The position numbers and the translations under genes are program-made. Below are positions 8,091 through 16,855 of a stretch of 64,000 nucleotides of DNA, piece by piece. The first letter of the stretch is position 1. Each line of letters starts with the position of its first letter. The notes below the pieces were generated by a model. It made no database searches and was not told where the DNA came from. It worked only from the letters and a program-made list of their open reading frames with translations. Source of the stretch: Curtobacterium sp. VKM Ac-1393 (GTDB taxonomy: Bacteria; Actinomycetota; Actinomycetes; Actinomycetales; Microbacteriaceae). The stretch lies in the NCBI RefSeq assembly GCF_015350995.1, contig NZ_JADKRW010000003.1, forward strand, positions 427,013 through 491,012. The letters run 5' to 3'.

Positions 8091-9536
8091 GTGGTGCGTC
8101 AGAAGCGGATCCACATCCAACGGACCATCGCGGTCGGTCTGGCGATCGCCGTGTCGGCAGCAGCGCTGGTCGGCATCGGTGCGGTCGCGGGATCAGCGGA
8201 CACCGCGGCGTCGACCGTGACGATCACCAAGGTCACCGCGACCTCGACCGGCAGCGCCGTGCGCACCACCCTGAAGGTCAAGAACGCCACCTCGGTGCGG
8301 AAGCCCGCTACCTCAGCTTGGCTGTATCTGTCCGCCGGCACGAAGAAGTACACGCTCGGCCGGGTCGCGGTGGAGGCACTCGGCCCGGGTTCGAGCACGA
8401 CCGTCACCGCAGTCCGCACGACGCCTTCCCGCGCCACGGCCGGGAAGTACTCGGTCCTCGCCTGCTCGGGTGCGTACTCCGCGCAACACTGCCGCACGTC
8501 GACGGCGACCGTCACCACCAAGCCCTCGAATCGCGCACATCCCGAGACCGGTGTGATGCTCGACGTCGCCCGCGCCTACTACCCCGTGGCGCTGATCAAG
8601 CGGCACATCGACCTGCTCGCCGGCAACGGCGGCCGCTTCCTGCACCTGCACCTCACCGACGACCAGAACGTCGGGATCGAGAGCGCGGTCCTCGGCCAGA
8701 CCCTCGCGGATGCCGAGCTCGACCACGGCGTGTACACGAGCCGCGTGACCGGTCGTCCGTTCCTCAGCGCCGCACAGGCACGCGCGATCGCCGACTACGC
8801 GGCGAAGCGTCGGATCGCGATCGTGCCGGAGGTCGACACCCCCGGCCACATGGCCGCAGCCTTCGCCCTGCTCGAGACGAAGCACGGCACGAAGTGGGTC
8901 GATCGCATCCGTTCGGGCGAGAGCGAGCTCGATCCGTCGGCGCCCGGCAGTCTCACGCTGGCAACCAAGCTGTACGCCGAGGTGCAGCGGACCTTCCCGT
9001 CCAGCCGCACCGTGCACATCGGCGGGGACGAGTGGGGCGACGACGTCACCGCCACTGAACGCGTCGCGTGGATGAACGCGATGGCTGCTGCGCTGGGCAC
9101 CCGCGAGGTGTGGGCGTGGAACGACGGGATCGACCGGGCTGCCGTCGGGCGCCTGGACCCGCGCATCCACGTCACCTACTGGAGCTTCGACGGTGACACC
9201 GAGGACGCAGCCGAGCGCCGTGAACGCCGAGCGCGACGGGCGAGTGCGGTCGACCTGCAGCAGGCCGGGATCGACCTGCTCAACTACAACTCGTACTACC
9301 TGTACGAGGTGCCGACCGACCTCGACCCGGCCGACAGCGATTACACCGTCGCCGACCTCCGCGAGCACTGGTCGCTCCGGACGTGGGACGGCGACTCCGG
9401 AGCGCGTCTCGCTGCGCCGATGTCGGGCGCGGCCGTCGCGATCTGGGGCGAGGACCTGGAGGGTCCACCCACTGACGCGCTCCTGCGGTGGAGCGCGCCG
9501 CATGTGAAGGCGATGATCGAGACCGCAGGCTCCTGA
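8091..9536 (+). CDS. secreted GH20 beta-N-acetylhexosaminidase
   Basis: This is a 481-residue exported glycoside hydrolase. The GTG at 8091 is preferred because AGGGGAG lies eight bases upstream; an ATG at 8067 lacks a site. A twin-basic N-terminus and a long hydrophobic helix (TIAVGLAIAVSAAALVGIG) form a signal peptide. Residues 45-145 are a beta-rich N-terminal domain. The GH20 barrel follows: GVMLDVAR, LHLTDDQN, VPEVDTPGH, and the catalytic pair Asp313-Glu314 in HIGGDEWG. GH20 enzymes remove terminal GlcNAc or GalNAc from chitin oligomers or glycans by substrate-assisted catalysis. It stands alone, convergent with the LysR gene. Confidence 0.9.
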   Translation: MVRQKRIHIQRTIAVGLAIAVSAAALVGIGAVAGSADTAASTVTITKVTATSTGSAVRTTLKVKNATSVRKPATSAWLYLSAGTKKYTLGRVAVEALGPGSSTTVTAVRTTPSRATAGKYSVLACSGAYSAQHCRTSTATVTTKPSNRAHPETGVMLDVARAYYPVALIKRHIDLLAGNGGRFLHLHLTDDQNVGIESAVLGQTLADAELDHGVYTSRVTGRPFLSAAQARAIADYAAKRRIAIVPEVDTPGHMAAAFALLETKHGTKWVDRIRSGESELDPSAPGSLTLATKLYAEVQRTFPSSRTVHIGGDEWGDDVTATERVAWMNAMAAALGTREVWAWNDGIDRAAVGRLDPRIHVTYWSFDGDTEDAAERRERRARRASAVDLQQAGIDLLNYNSYYLYEVPTDLDPADSDYTVADLREHWSLRTWDGDSGARLAAPMSGAAVAIWGEDLEGPPTDALLRWSAPHVKAMIETAGS

Positions 9537-9583
9537 CGGACGCATGTCGCGCCTCCAGGCCGACCGCCGGAACCGCCGCCTGC

Positions 9584-10525
9584 CTACCCGAGCGGTTCCA
9601 CCCCGTAACTGGCGACCACCGCTCGCAACTCGTCCAGGTAGGCCTTCGCCTGCACGGTGAGGGGAACCGAAGCGTGCGCGATCCAGCCGATCTCGATGCG
9701 CTCGTCGACGTCCAGGGGGATGGCGACGATCTCGGGGTCGAGGTCGTCGCTGATGAGCCCGGTGGAGATCGTGTAGCCGCCGAGCCCGATCATCAGGTTG
9801 AAGATCGTCGCCCGGTCCGACACCCGGATCTCCCGCTTGCTCGACATCGTCGACAGGATCTCCTCTGCCAGGTAGAAGGAGTTGTTCGCGCCCTGGTCGA
9901 ACGTCAGCCGCGGCAGGTCGGCGAGGTCCTCGAGCGTCGCGCGCTCCCGTGACGCGATGGGGTTCCGCCGGGCCACGAAGATGTGCGGCTGCGCGACGAA
10001 CAGCGGCGTGAACACGACCCCGGCGTCCCGCAGCAGCTTGCCGAGTACCTGCTTGTTGAAGTCGTTGCGGTAGAGGATGCCCACCTCGCTGCGCAGGGTG
10101 CGGACGTCCTCGATGATGTCCCAGGTGCGAGTCTCGCGGAGGGAGAACTCGTACTCGTCGGCGGCCGCTGCTTCGACCATCCGGACGAAGGCCTCCACCG
10201 CGAACGAGTAGTGCTGGGCGGACACCCCGAGCAGCCGACGCGACCGCTGGCCACCGACGTACCGCTGCTCGAGCAGGGAGACCTGCTCGACGACCTGTCG
10301 GGCGTAGCCGAGGAACTCGACGCCGTCGAGGGTGAGCACGACACCTCGTGCCGAACGCGTGAAGAGCGGGCGTCCGATCCGCGTCTCGAGGTCCTTCATC
10401 GCCGCGGACATGGTCGGCTGCGACACGTAGAGCAGATCGGCCGCGGCACTGATCGAGCCCTCGGTCGCGACCTCGATGAAGTACCGGAGCTGCTGCAGGG
10501 TGATGTCGTTCGGAACCCGAGCCAT
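9584..10525 (-). CDS. LysR family transcriptional regulator
   Basis: This 313-residue protein has a typical LysR layout. The N-terminal winged helix-turn-helix covers about residues 8-68 (LQQLRYFIEVATEGSISAAADLLYVSQPTMS is interrupted here as two helices, SISAAADLL and SQPTMSAAMKDLE). A linker helix and a type 2 periplasmic-binding-like effector domain follow. It is divergent from mesX with 119 bases between, and a GCTAT-N8-ATAGC inverted repeat lies next to its own start. LysR proteins usually control the divergent gene and themselves, so it probably regulates mesXD in response to a sulfur or methionine signal; this is inference from position. Confidence 0.88.
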   Translation of the reverse strand: MARVPNDITLQQLRYFIEVATEGSISAAADLLYVSQPTMSAAMKDLETRIGRPLFTRSARGVVLTLDGVEFLGYARQVVEQVSLLEQRYVGGQRSRRLLGVSAQHYSFAVEAFVRMVEAAAADEYEFSLRETRTWDIIEDVRTLRSEVGILYRNDFNKQVLGKLLRDAGVVFTPLFVAQPHIFVARRNPIASRERATLEDLADLPRLTFDQGANNSFYLAEEILSTMSSKREIRVSDRATIFNLMIGLGGYTISTGLISDDLDPEIVAIPLDVDERIEIGWIAHASVPLTVQAKAYLDELRAVVASYGVEPLG

Positions 10526-10533
10526 AGGCCGAG

Positions 10534-10551
10534 GCTATACCGCCGCATAGC
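10534..10551. promoter_or_regulatory. LysR-type operator candidate
   Basis: GCTAT (10534-10538) and ATAGC (10547-10551) are exact inverted arms around eight bases and include the T-N11-A spacing of LysR sites. It is in the intergenic region, eight bases upstream of the LysR start, so it could serve autorepression and mesX activation. Confidence 0.45.
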
Positions 10552-10644
10552 GTCTCGGTATTACCTGATGGCCTGGCATTCCGGACATGATCGACGTACC
10601 CCTTCCCCAGTGCCTGCGGGCGCTCGACGAACAGATTGCCGACC

Positions 10645-11607
10645 ATGGCGAACGACCTCACCTTCAGCATCACCCGGACCCGCTTCGACGAGGACTACTC
10701 CCCCGCGGACAGCTCCCGGCTGACCACGAACTTCGCCAACCTGGCGCGCGGCGAGCACCGGCAGCAGAACCTCCGTGCGGCGCTGGCGATGATCGACGGG
10801 CGCGCGAACGACCTCTTGGTTGCCGGCGACCGCTACCGCCTGGAGCTCGACATCGTCTCGGCCTCGCTGCAGTTCTTCGACGATGGAGCGGACGCCGAGT
10901 TCCCGCTGCTCGAGATGCTCGACGTCACGATCGTCGACCAGCACACCGGCGAGCGCCACCACGGCATCCTCGGCAACAACTTCTCGTCCTACCTGCGGGA
11001 CTACGACTTCTCGGTGCTGCTGCCGTCACTGCCGTCGCTGCCGTCAGACTTCGGGCAGCTCCACGGGGCGCTCTTCCAGCGGTTCCTTTCGTCGTCGGCG
11101 TTCCACGACGCGTTCGCCGCGGAGCCCGTCGTCTGCATCAGCGTCTCGACGAGCCAGACCTACCGCCGGACCGGGTACGTCCACCCCGTCCTCGGCGCCG
11201 AGTACGAGCACGAGCACTCCTCGCTCACCGACGACTACTTCGGCCGGATGGGCATGCGCGTCCGGTACTTCCAGCCCGCCGGAGCGTCGGCCCCGCTCGC
11301 GTTCTACACGCGCGGCGACCTGACCGGGGACTACACGGACCTCCAGCTCATCGGCACGATCGCCACCATGGAGACGTTCCAGAAGATCTACCGCCCGGAG
11401 ATCTACGCCGCGAACACCCCGGCTGGCAGCACCTACCGCCCCACCCTCGACCACACCGACTTCACGCCCACCCCGGTCACCTACGACCGTGAGGAGCGCA
11501 GCCGCCTCGGGATCACCCAGGGCCGGTGGACCGAGGAGCACCTCGTGACGCCGCACCACGCGCTGCTGTCGCGTTTCGCTGCCGAAGCCGCCGTTCCTTC
11601 TCGCTGA
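10645..11607 (+). CDS. mesX: MesX (DUF1852), partner of MesD
   Basis: This 320-residue protein matches the DUF1852 family, with NDLTFSITRTRFDEDY at the N-terminus and YRPTLDHTDFTPTPVTYD near the C-terminus. The family was named MesX after it was found necessary for the folate-independent methionine synthase MesD in aerobic bacteria, where oxygen and a reductant are also needed. The exact chemistry (possibly supplying the methyl group) is unsettled. The ATG at 10645 (MANDLTF) is chosen over a TTG nine bases earlier because it is the conserved-looking start. mesD follows after 20 bases, so the two are one operon, with LysR divergent. Confidence 0.85.
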   Translation: MANDLTFSITRTRFDEDYSPADSSRLTTNFANLARGEHRQQNLRAALAMIDGRANDLLVAGDRYRLELDIVSASLQFFDDGADAEFPLLEMLDVTIVDQHTGERHHGILGNNFSSYLRDYDFSVLLPSLPSLPSDFGQLHGALFQRFLSSSAFHDAFAAEPVVCISVSTSQTYRRTGYVHPVLGAEYEHEHSSLTDDYFGRMGMRVRYFQPAGASAPLAFYTRGDLTGDYTDLQLIGTIATMETFQKIYRPEIYAANTPAGSTYRPTLDHTDFTPTPVTYDREERSRLGITQGRWTEEHLVTPHHALLSRFAAEAAVPSR

Positions 11608-11627
11608 TCGTTAGGACTCGCAACCGC

Positions 11628-12677
11628 ATGAGCTCTCTCCTCCCCACCTCGATCGTCGGCAGCCTGCCGAAACCGTCCTGGCTCGCCGAGCCCGAACAGC
11701 TCTGGTCCCCCTGGAACCTGAAGGGCGCAGCGCTCACCGAGGGCAAACAGGACGCACTCCGCTCCGCCGTCCACGAGCAGGAGCGCCGCGGCATCGACAT
11801 CGTCAGCGACGGCGAGCAGACCCGCCAGCACTTCGTCACGACGTTCATCGAGCACCTGGACGGCGTCGACCTCGAGCGCAAGGAGACCGTCCGGATCCGC
11901 GACCGGTACGACGCGGCCGTCCCGACCGTCGTCGGTGCCGTGAGCCGCCGGGCGCCGGTCTTCGTCGAGGACGCTGCGTTCTTGAGGGCTCAAACCGACC
12001 GGCCGATCAAGTGGGCGCTCCCCGGCCCGATGACCATGATCGACACCCTCTCCGACCAGCACTACAAGAGCCGCGAGAAGCTGGCGTGGGAGTTCGCCAC
12101 GATCCTCAACCAAGAGGCCCGCGAACTGCAGGACGCCGGCGTCGACATCATCCAGTTCGACGAACCCGCCTTCACCGTCTTCCACGACGAGGTGCAGGAC
12201 TGGGGCGTGGCCGCACTCGAACGCGCGACCGAGGGCCTGCGCGCTGAGACCGCCGTGCACATCTGTTACGGCTACGGCATCGAGGCCAACAACAAGTGGA
12301 AGGAGACGCTCGGGGCCGAGTGGCGCCAGTACGAGCAGTCGTTCCCGCTGCTGCAGCAGTCGTCGATCGACATCGTGTCGCTGGAGTGCATCCACTCGCA
12401 CGTGCCGCTCGAGCTCGTCGAGCTCATTCGCGGGAAGAAGGTCATGCTCGGGGCGATCGACGTCGCGACCGAGACCGTGGAGACCCCGGAAGAGGTCGCG
12501 GAGGTGCTGCGTCGGGCGCTCGAGTTCGTCGATGCGGACAAGCTCATCCCGAGTTCCAACTGCGGGATGGCTCCCCTTGAGCGCGGTGCTGCGCTGGACA
12601 AGCTCGGTGCGCTGTCCGCTGGAGCGGACATCGTGCGGGCTGAGCTCGTCGGCGCGGCCGTTCCGGCGGCGCGCTGA
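11628..12677 (+). CDS. mesD: MesD, folate-independent core methionine synthase
   Basis: This 349-residue protein corresponds only to the C-terminal catalytic half of MetE. Zinc and homocysteine ligands are visible: His211 and Cys213 in HICYGYG, Glu253 in SLECIHSH, and Cys312 in SSNCGM. The N-terminal folate-binding half of cobalamin-independent MetE is absent, which defines the core-MetE (Mes) families; linkage to DUF1852 places it in MesD. It methylates homocysteine to methionine in the cytoplasm using an unidentified non-folate methyl source that needs MesX. The ATG at 11628 fits the conserved SIVGSLPKPSW start. A hairpin terminator follows. A decayed relative of its 3' end lies at 16944-17042. 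Confidence 0.88.
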   Translation: MSSLLPTSIVGSLPKPSWLAEPEQLWSPWNLKGAALTEGKQDALRSAVHEQERRGIDIVSDGEQTRQHFVTTFIEHLDGVDLERKETVRIRDRYDAAVPTVVGAVSRRAPVFVEDAAFLRAQTDRPIKWALPGPMTMIDTLSDQHYKSREKLAWEFATILNQEARELQDAGVDIIQFDEPAFTVFHDEVQDWGVAALERATEGLRAETAVHICYGYGIEANNKWKETLGAEWRQYEQSFPLLQQSSIDIVSLECIHSHVPLELVELIRGKKVMLGAIDVATETVETPEEVAEVLRRALEFVDADKLIPSSNCGMAPLERGAALDKLGALSAGADIVRAELVGAAVPAAR

Positions 12678-12692
12678 CCACTGCGAGACACC

Positions 12693-12728
12693 ACGGCGGC
12701 TCTCTTCCGGAAGGAGCAGAGCCGCCGT
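12693..12728 (+). terminator. terminator after mesD
   Basis: ACGGCGGCTCT (12693-12703) pairs exactly with AGAGCCGCCGT (12718-12728) over a 14-base loop, 16 bases after the mesD stop. A diverged copy of this element follows the mesD relic near 17055-17090. Confidence 0.75.
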
Positions 12729-12842
12729 TGGTGTTGCGTCCGCCGCGTGCGCAGCTCTCGATCCGGTCTGGAGGCGCGGCTTCCGTCCGGCTGACAGGTT
12801 CCGTTGGCAACGCCCGCGCCCTCGACTGCCCCTCGACCCCGG

Positions 12843-13319
12843 TCACTGCCTCAGCGATCCGCTTTCAGTCCCTCGCGGGGGAAGCAGCCAGTACGGCACG
12901 AAGGCCCACGCGGGCGCCGCCGCGAGAAGCCACCAAGCCGTCGCGCTCAACTTCGAGGACGCCAATCCCACGATGATCAGCCAGCTCATCGCAAGAGCCG
13001 CGACGAACCCTGCGGTGACCGCACACGAGATGCGACCTCTGCGCCGGTCTCGAGCGAAGGCGGACCCAACAGCCGCCACGAGGAACAGCGCCTGTACCGC
13101 CCCGAGCAGGATCGCGGTTCCCAACGGTGTTCCATACCCGCTCGGGCTCCCGTCCGGACCGAACGACGTCGCGATCCGTTCGGGTAACCGATCCCACCAG
13201 GCGCTGGTGAGCGCAACCTCGACGACGACGGGGAACGCAGCAGCGATGGCTGCGAAAAGCCCCTCGCGCGTGCGCCGACCGTGGGCGCTGTCCGTCGGTG
13301 CGATCATCAGCCGTTGCAT
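12843..13319 (-). CDS. DUF1648-like membrane protein
   Basis: This 158-residue protein has the ATG at 13319 preceded by GGGAG and overlaps the end of the serine-hydrolase gene by 13 bases. It has about four hydrophobic segments (GLFAAIAAAFPVVVEVAL, ILLGAVQALFLVAAVG, VTAGFVAALAMSWLIIVG, WWLLAAAPAWAFVPYWLL). Between the first two is WDRLPERIATSFGPDGSPSGYG, resembling the DUF1648 signature loop in which a LP..I..HF..dG.p.. motif precedes the second helix. DUF1648 proteins are membrane proteins of uncertain function; some accompany regulators or peptide-antibiotic immunity genes. It is the last gene of a minus-strand run from 16855. Confidence 0.7.
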   Translation of the reverse strand: MQRLMIAPTDSAHGRRTREGLFAAIAAAFPVVVEVALTSAWWDRLPERIATSFGPDGSPSGYGTPLGTAILLGAVQALFLVAAVGSAFARDRRRGRISCAVTAGFVAALAMSWLIIVGLASSKLSATAWWLLAAAPAWAFVPYWLLPPRGTESGSLRQ

Positions 13320-14155
13320 GTCTCCCGCACTTCCCGCTCGATGAGCGCCGTGGCGATCGTGTCGGCTGCGCGTGGGGCCTTCGCGAGCGTGTGCACCACC
13401 GCGGTGATCCCTGCCGCGTTGGCGATGACCGCCCCTGCCGCTCGCACTTCCCCGTTGATCCAGGTCGATGCTCCTTCCCGCTGCCAGCTCACCGTGCGGG
13501 AGTGCCCAGCGCCGGGCTCGAGCGCCCAGTCGGCGTAGCGACAGAGATCGTCGAACGTCGACCAGACGCCGCCTGCCGCCGCGAACGACGACTCCCCGAG
13601 CGCCCACGGCTTGATCGCGCGACCGAAGAGCTTCGGCACCACCCGGTCTGCTGGAGCTGGCACGAGCGTGGCAGAGCTGATCCCCGCTGGCTCGAGGACG
13701 TGCTGGCGCACAGCGGCGAACCAGTCGCCGTGCACCCCGTCGAGCACTGCGCCGAGAAGCGCGTATCCCAGGTTCGAGTACACGAACTGGCCTCGGGGCG
13801 CCACCGGTACCGCGACTGCGTGACCGAGGGGGACGCCGACGGCACCTCGGTACGGGTCGCCGAACAGTCGGTCGCGCATCGTGGCCGGAAGCCGTGGCAA
13901 ACCCGAGGTGTGGTGCACGAGGTCAGCAACGGTCATGTCAGCGTCGGGCACACCGGGGAGGTAGTGCACGACCGGCCGCTCGACCTCGAGCGTGAGCCAG
14001 GCCGTCGTGCCGACGAGTCCCTTCGTGATGCTCCCCCACTCCAGCATCGAAGCAGTGGCGTAGGGCCCACGGGGCTCGCGGACGGTCCGCCAGCCGTCAG
14101 CTGTGCGAAGACTCGCACGCCAGAGCCCGGAGCTCTCAAGCGGATTCCGCACCAC
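13307..14155 (-). CDS. beta-lactamase-fold serine hydrolase
   Basis: The protein is 282 residues from the GTG at 14155, chosen because GGAGAG lies four bases upstream; the ATG at 14197 lacks a site. It belongs to the class C beta-lactamase/D-alanyl-D-alanine carboxypeptidase-like (PF00144) family: SxxK is present as SITK with the nucleophile serine, the second motif is YSN in VYSNLGYALLG, and HHTSGLP is the conserved region between them. The KTG-like third motif is not obvious; the HTLAKA region is the likely equivalent. It has no signal peptide, so it is probably a cytoplasmic esterase or peptidase. It overlaps its neighbours on both sides. Confidence 0.8.
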   Translation of the reverse strand: MVRNPLESSGLWRASLRTADGWRTVREPRGPYATASMLEWGSITKGLVGTTAWLTLEVERPVVHYLPGVPDADMTVADLVHHTSGLPRLPATMRDRLFGDPYRGAVGVPLGHAVAVPVAPRGQFVYSNLGYALLGAVLDGVHGDWFAAVRQHVLEPAGISSATLVPAPADRVVPKLFGRAIKPWALGESSFAAAGGVWSTFDDLCRYADWALEPGAGHSRTVSWQREGASTWINGEVRAAGAVIANAAGITAVVHTLAKAPRAADTIATALIEREVRETCNG

Positions 14156-14402
14156 GTGTCTCTCCTTGAAAGCGGGTCGAGATGCGGGCCAATGCACCGT
14201 TCCACAACGACCGAGCTCGGCGGTGAAGACTCACGACGTGGGCATCCACGAATAGGAGGTCGTACGCGGCCATCACGAGGGCGAACGACGTCAGACCCAT
14301 GAGCAAGGCAATCGCCAGGTGGAATGTGAGCACGGCCGTGACAGCCACAGGCCTCCCCACGCGGAAGAAGACGAGCGCGGGGAAGAACACCGACGTCAGC
14401 AC
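14136..14402 (-). pseudogene. HTTM-family membrane protein, 3' fragment
   Basis: The 88-codon frame encodes FFPALVFFRVGRPVAVTA then FHLAIALLMGLTSFALVMAA, which resembles the last two membrane helices of HTTM (vitamin K-dependent carboxylase-like) proteins, followed by a basic tail. Family members have some 300 residues or more, so only the C-terminus is present. An in-frame stop precedes it 13 codons upstream of the GTG, right at the end of the lipoprotein gene. Either it is a small intact two-helix protein from GTG 14402 or, more likely, a remnant truncated where the hydrolase-lipoprotein pair joins. Family assignment is from memory of the motif. Confidence 0.5.
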
Positions 14403-14424
14403 GGCGTCGGTCAGCCCGGTTTCG

Positions 14425-14922
14425 TCATTCTTGGCTGTTGAGGCTCATCTTCTCGAAGTCCCCCGCGACGCACTGCGAGCTACCGTCGATCGTGTACCCG
14501 CGGGGATCCGCGCGGAAGTCGGACGAGCTCACCGGGCCACCCCTGCCGCGGACGCCGAGGATGGGGTCGTCGCCGCCAGTCTGGTAGCGCTCGGTCGTGA
14601 CCCCGAGCTCCTTCCAGTGCTGTTCCACCGCCTCGACGTCGGCCTTCGGGTCAGCGCTCGCGGAGCGGACCATGGCGTAGACGTACTGGACGCCCCCTTG
14701 CCCAAGACCCCGGCCGCACTTCCCGAGCCCCGGACCGTCGCTGACCTCCCAGCCGTCACCGACCACGTCGGTCGAACCCTCGACGAACGTGACGATGGAC
14801 TGCTTCGCTTCTTTCGTGTTCATGCCAGACCCTTCGCTGCAACCAGTGAGAACGGCGACAGCGAGCAGTACGGCTCCTGTCGCCCGGAGGACGGAGACGG
14901 CTTTCGCCCGTCGTGGTTTCAT
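14425..14922 (-). CDS. partner lipoprotein of hydrolase, copy 2
   Basis: This 165-residue lipoprotein has a basic start (MKPRRAK), a hydrophobic core and lipobox VLTGC. The mature sequence has EAKQSIVTFVEGS, GKCGRGL and SSQC (two cysteines), HWKELG and VRGRGGPV, all matching positions in the 6164-6670 protein. AGGAA precedes the ATG. It lies 46 bases downstream of the copy 2 hydrolase on the same strand, so the hydrolase-lipoprotein order is conserved between loci. Its role is unknown; an outer-face partner, inhibitor or immunity protein for the hydrolase is the leading idea (inference). Confidence 0.83.
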   Translation of the reverse strand: MKPRRAKAVSVLRATGAVLLAVAVLTGCSEGSGMNTKEAKQSIVTFVEGSTDVVGDGWEVSDGPGLGKCGRGLGQGGVQYVYAMVRSASADPKADVEAVEQHWKELGVTTERYQTGGDDPILGVRGRGGPVSSSDFRADPRGYTIDGSSQCVAGDFEKMSLNSQE

Positions 14923-14968
14923 CTGGGAGTTCCTTCCAGATCACTTTGTTTCGGCGAAATCGGCATGA

Positions 14969-16855
14969 TCAGTTCGTCAATCGTTCGGGCTGGCCGGTCG
15001 TGGCGTACGCGACGTTCTGCAACGACTGCGTGTCTTCATCGAGGTAACCGCCGCCGTACCAGGTGTGCACGCCGTGGTCGCGGACGGGCTTGAGGCCGGG
15101 CGCCCCGTCAGCGCCGAAGCTCGTCGCGCCGAACTCCGGAGCAGTCGGATCCTGATGATGGTCCGAGCTGAAGTCACGCCCGACCGCCGCCCATTCGTCG
15201 CCACTCCAATGTTCGATGATCGGCTTCACCACTTCTGCTTGTCCGGCGTACACCGCATCGGCGTGGATTTCGTCTGCTTCGCGGATGCTGTCCGGGATCC
15301 CGGCCGAAGCGATGGTGGTGAACGAATCCACGTGCACGCCCTCGGTCGTGAGCGCGTAGGACGCGGTCGTGGTGCCGTAGGAGTGTCCGAGGACGTTGAC
15401 CGTCGGCATGGTACCGGCTCTCGTCGCGTCGAGGCCCTTGATCGACGCGGCCAGCTTCTCGCCGCCGGCCTTCGCGTAGTCGCTGCCGAACACGGCGGTA
15501 CTCGCCGGCGGGACGGGCGGTGCTTCGTACCCCATCCACGCGACGACGGCATTCGTGGTGCCGCGTCCTGCGGGAGCGGCCTTTGCCTGCTCGCTGTAGA
15601 CGTTCTGAGCGGCATCCGCCCAATCGGTCATGCTGCCCGTGCTCGATCCCATCCCCGGCACCGCCCAGGTGACGTTCGTGGCTTCGTCGAGATCTCCGAT
15701 GGACACCGCAGCCAGGGGCGGATGGTCTGCGCTGAGTACCGTGAGGTTTCGCTGGCCCTTGCGGCCGTTGGGGTTGAGTGACGCCTTGATCGATTCGAGT
15801 GCGGAAAGGTCTTCGGCGTTCTTGCGCGCCTCCGCGCTGTAGATGCGGTCCGGGCGGCCAAGGTCGTCCAGGAACTTCTTCGCGGAGGCGATCCGGCGGT
15901 CGAGTACAGCGACGTTCGCAGCTCCGCGCGCCCAGTACGGCGCCCCTTCGAGATTCCCCAGAGCGGTCAGCACCGAGGTCGGGAGGAGTGCGAGGTCCGC
16001 AGCGTCCGCCCTCGTCAGACCGAGATCCGCCCACATCGCCGCGACCTGGGTCGGGGTCAAGTCGTCGGCGAAGAGCCGCTGAACATCGCGGACGAGCTCG
16101 TCGTCGGTCGCCGTGTCGATCCTGGCGTTCGCCAGCGATCCGCCGCTCCCGGCTTGCTCGAACGCGTCCGCGATGCGGTCGATCCATGCGGCATCGGCTC
16201 GGTTCTCCTCGAGGAAGCGATCGAACCCAGTCACGAAGGTGCACCCCTCGATCAGCACCCAGGAACACGAAGCGGTGAACGCCGTCCATGCGCTGGCGAG
16301 CATTGTGGCCTTCGCCTCCGCAGTCTCGTCGTTCGCCCGGCTGACGGTGCTGTAGTCGCGCAGCCTTGCCGGGTCTGCCGAGCTTCGACCGTGTCCTGTG
16401 CCCTCTCCGGACCGCCTGCGATCCCGGGGCGTGAACGCCGCATGGATCGACGGTGGTCGGATCGCGACCTCCGACGGTTTTGGTGCACGGATTGCGATTG
16501 GGGGCAGGGTGGTCGTCGTGAGCAGGGACGTCGCCGCGGCATGCTGGCGTTCGTGTTCGGCTTCGTTCCAAGCGTCGAGTGCGTTCAGCCGTTCCTCCTC
16601 AGCCTGCGCAGAGGACTTGGCGTCGCGCACCTGACCGACGAGGTCATCCAGGACGGACGCTAACTTGCCCCGGTCGGTCGACTCCGTCGAGGCGGACTCG
16701 GTGAACCGGTCCGCGTAGGCTCCGGAAAAGTCAGCCGCTGCTTCCTCGACGGCGGACCGACGAGCCCCAGACTGAGCCCGGAGCTCGTCCTTCGCCGACG
16801 TGGCCGCTCTGACGACGGCGTCTGCCGCCGCCGCGTCGAACTCGATCTTCCCCAT
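14969..16855 (-). CDS. WXG-like/DUF1023 alpha/beta hydrolase, copy 2
   Basis: This 628-residue protein has the ATG at 16855 after GAGGGGGAC. The layout equals copy 1: a helical N-terminus with an FSG turn (DFSGAYADRF), a variable Pro/Ser linker, the conserved central block (AWTAFTASCSWV, FDRFLEENRADAAW), and a DUF1023-type hydrolase with WAVPGMG, Ser492 in GHSYGTT, FTTIASAGIPDS, DPTAPEFGATSFG, and a histidine in RDHGVH. It has no signal peptide. The N-terminal and linker parts differ from copy 1 more than the hydrolase part does, at the level of reading by eye. It heads a minus-strand run with its lipoprotein, the HTTM fragment, a serine hydrolase and a DUF1648 protein. Confidence 0.82.
   Translation of the reverse strand: MGKIEFDAAAADAVVRAATSAKDELRAQSGARRSAVEEAAADFSGAYADRFTESASTESTDRGKLASVLDDLVGQVRDAKSSAQAEEERLNALDAWNEAEHERQHAAATSLLTTTTLPPIAIRAPKPSEVAIRPPSIHAAFTPRDRRRSGEGTGHGRSSADPARLRDYSTVSRANDETAEAKATMLASAWTAFTASCSWVLIEGCTFVTGFDRFLEENRADAAWIDRIADAFEQAGSGGSLANARIDTATDDELVRDVQRLFADDLTPTQVAAMWADLGLTRADAADLALLPTSVLTALGNLEGAPYWARGAANVAVLDRRIASAKKFLDDLGRPDRIYSAEARKNAEDLSALESIKASLNPNGRKGQRNLTVLSADHPPLAAVSIGDLDEATNVTWAVPGMGSSTGSMTDWADAAQNVYSEQAKAAPAGRGTTNAVVAWMGYEAPPVPPASTAVFGSDYAKAGGEKLAASIKGLDATRAGTMPTVNVLGHSYGTTTASYALTTEGVHVDSFTTIASAGIPDSIREADEIHADAVYAGQAEVVKPIIEHWSGDEWAAVGRDFSSDHHQDPTAPEFGATSFGADGAPGLKPVRDHGVHTWYGGGYLDEDTQSLQNVAYATTGQPERLTN

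Noticed and set aside
10552..10644. Possible SAM-type riboswitch before mesX
   Set aside because: The leader is under 100 bases with no recognisable SAM riboswitch core or terminator stem, and a LysR dyad offers a simpler regulation.
12928..13607. Longer start at 13607 for the DUF1648-like gene
   Set aside because: The extra residues are Arg/Gly-rich antisense-type sequence over the serine hydrolase; the ATG at 13319 has a GGGAG site and gives a membrane helix at once.
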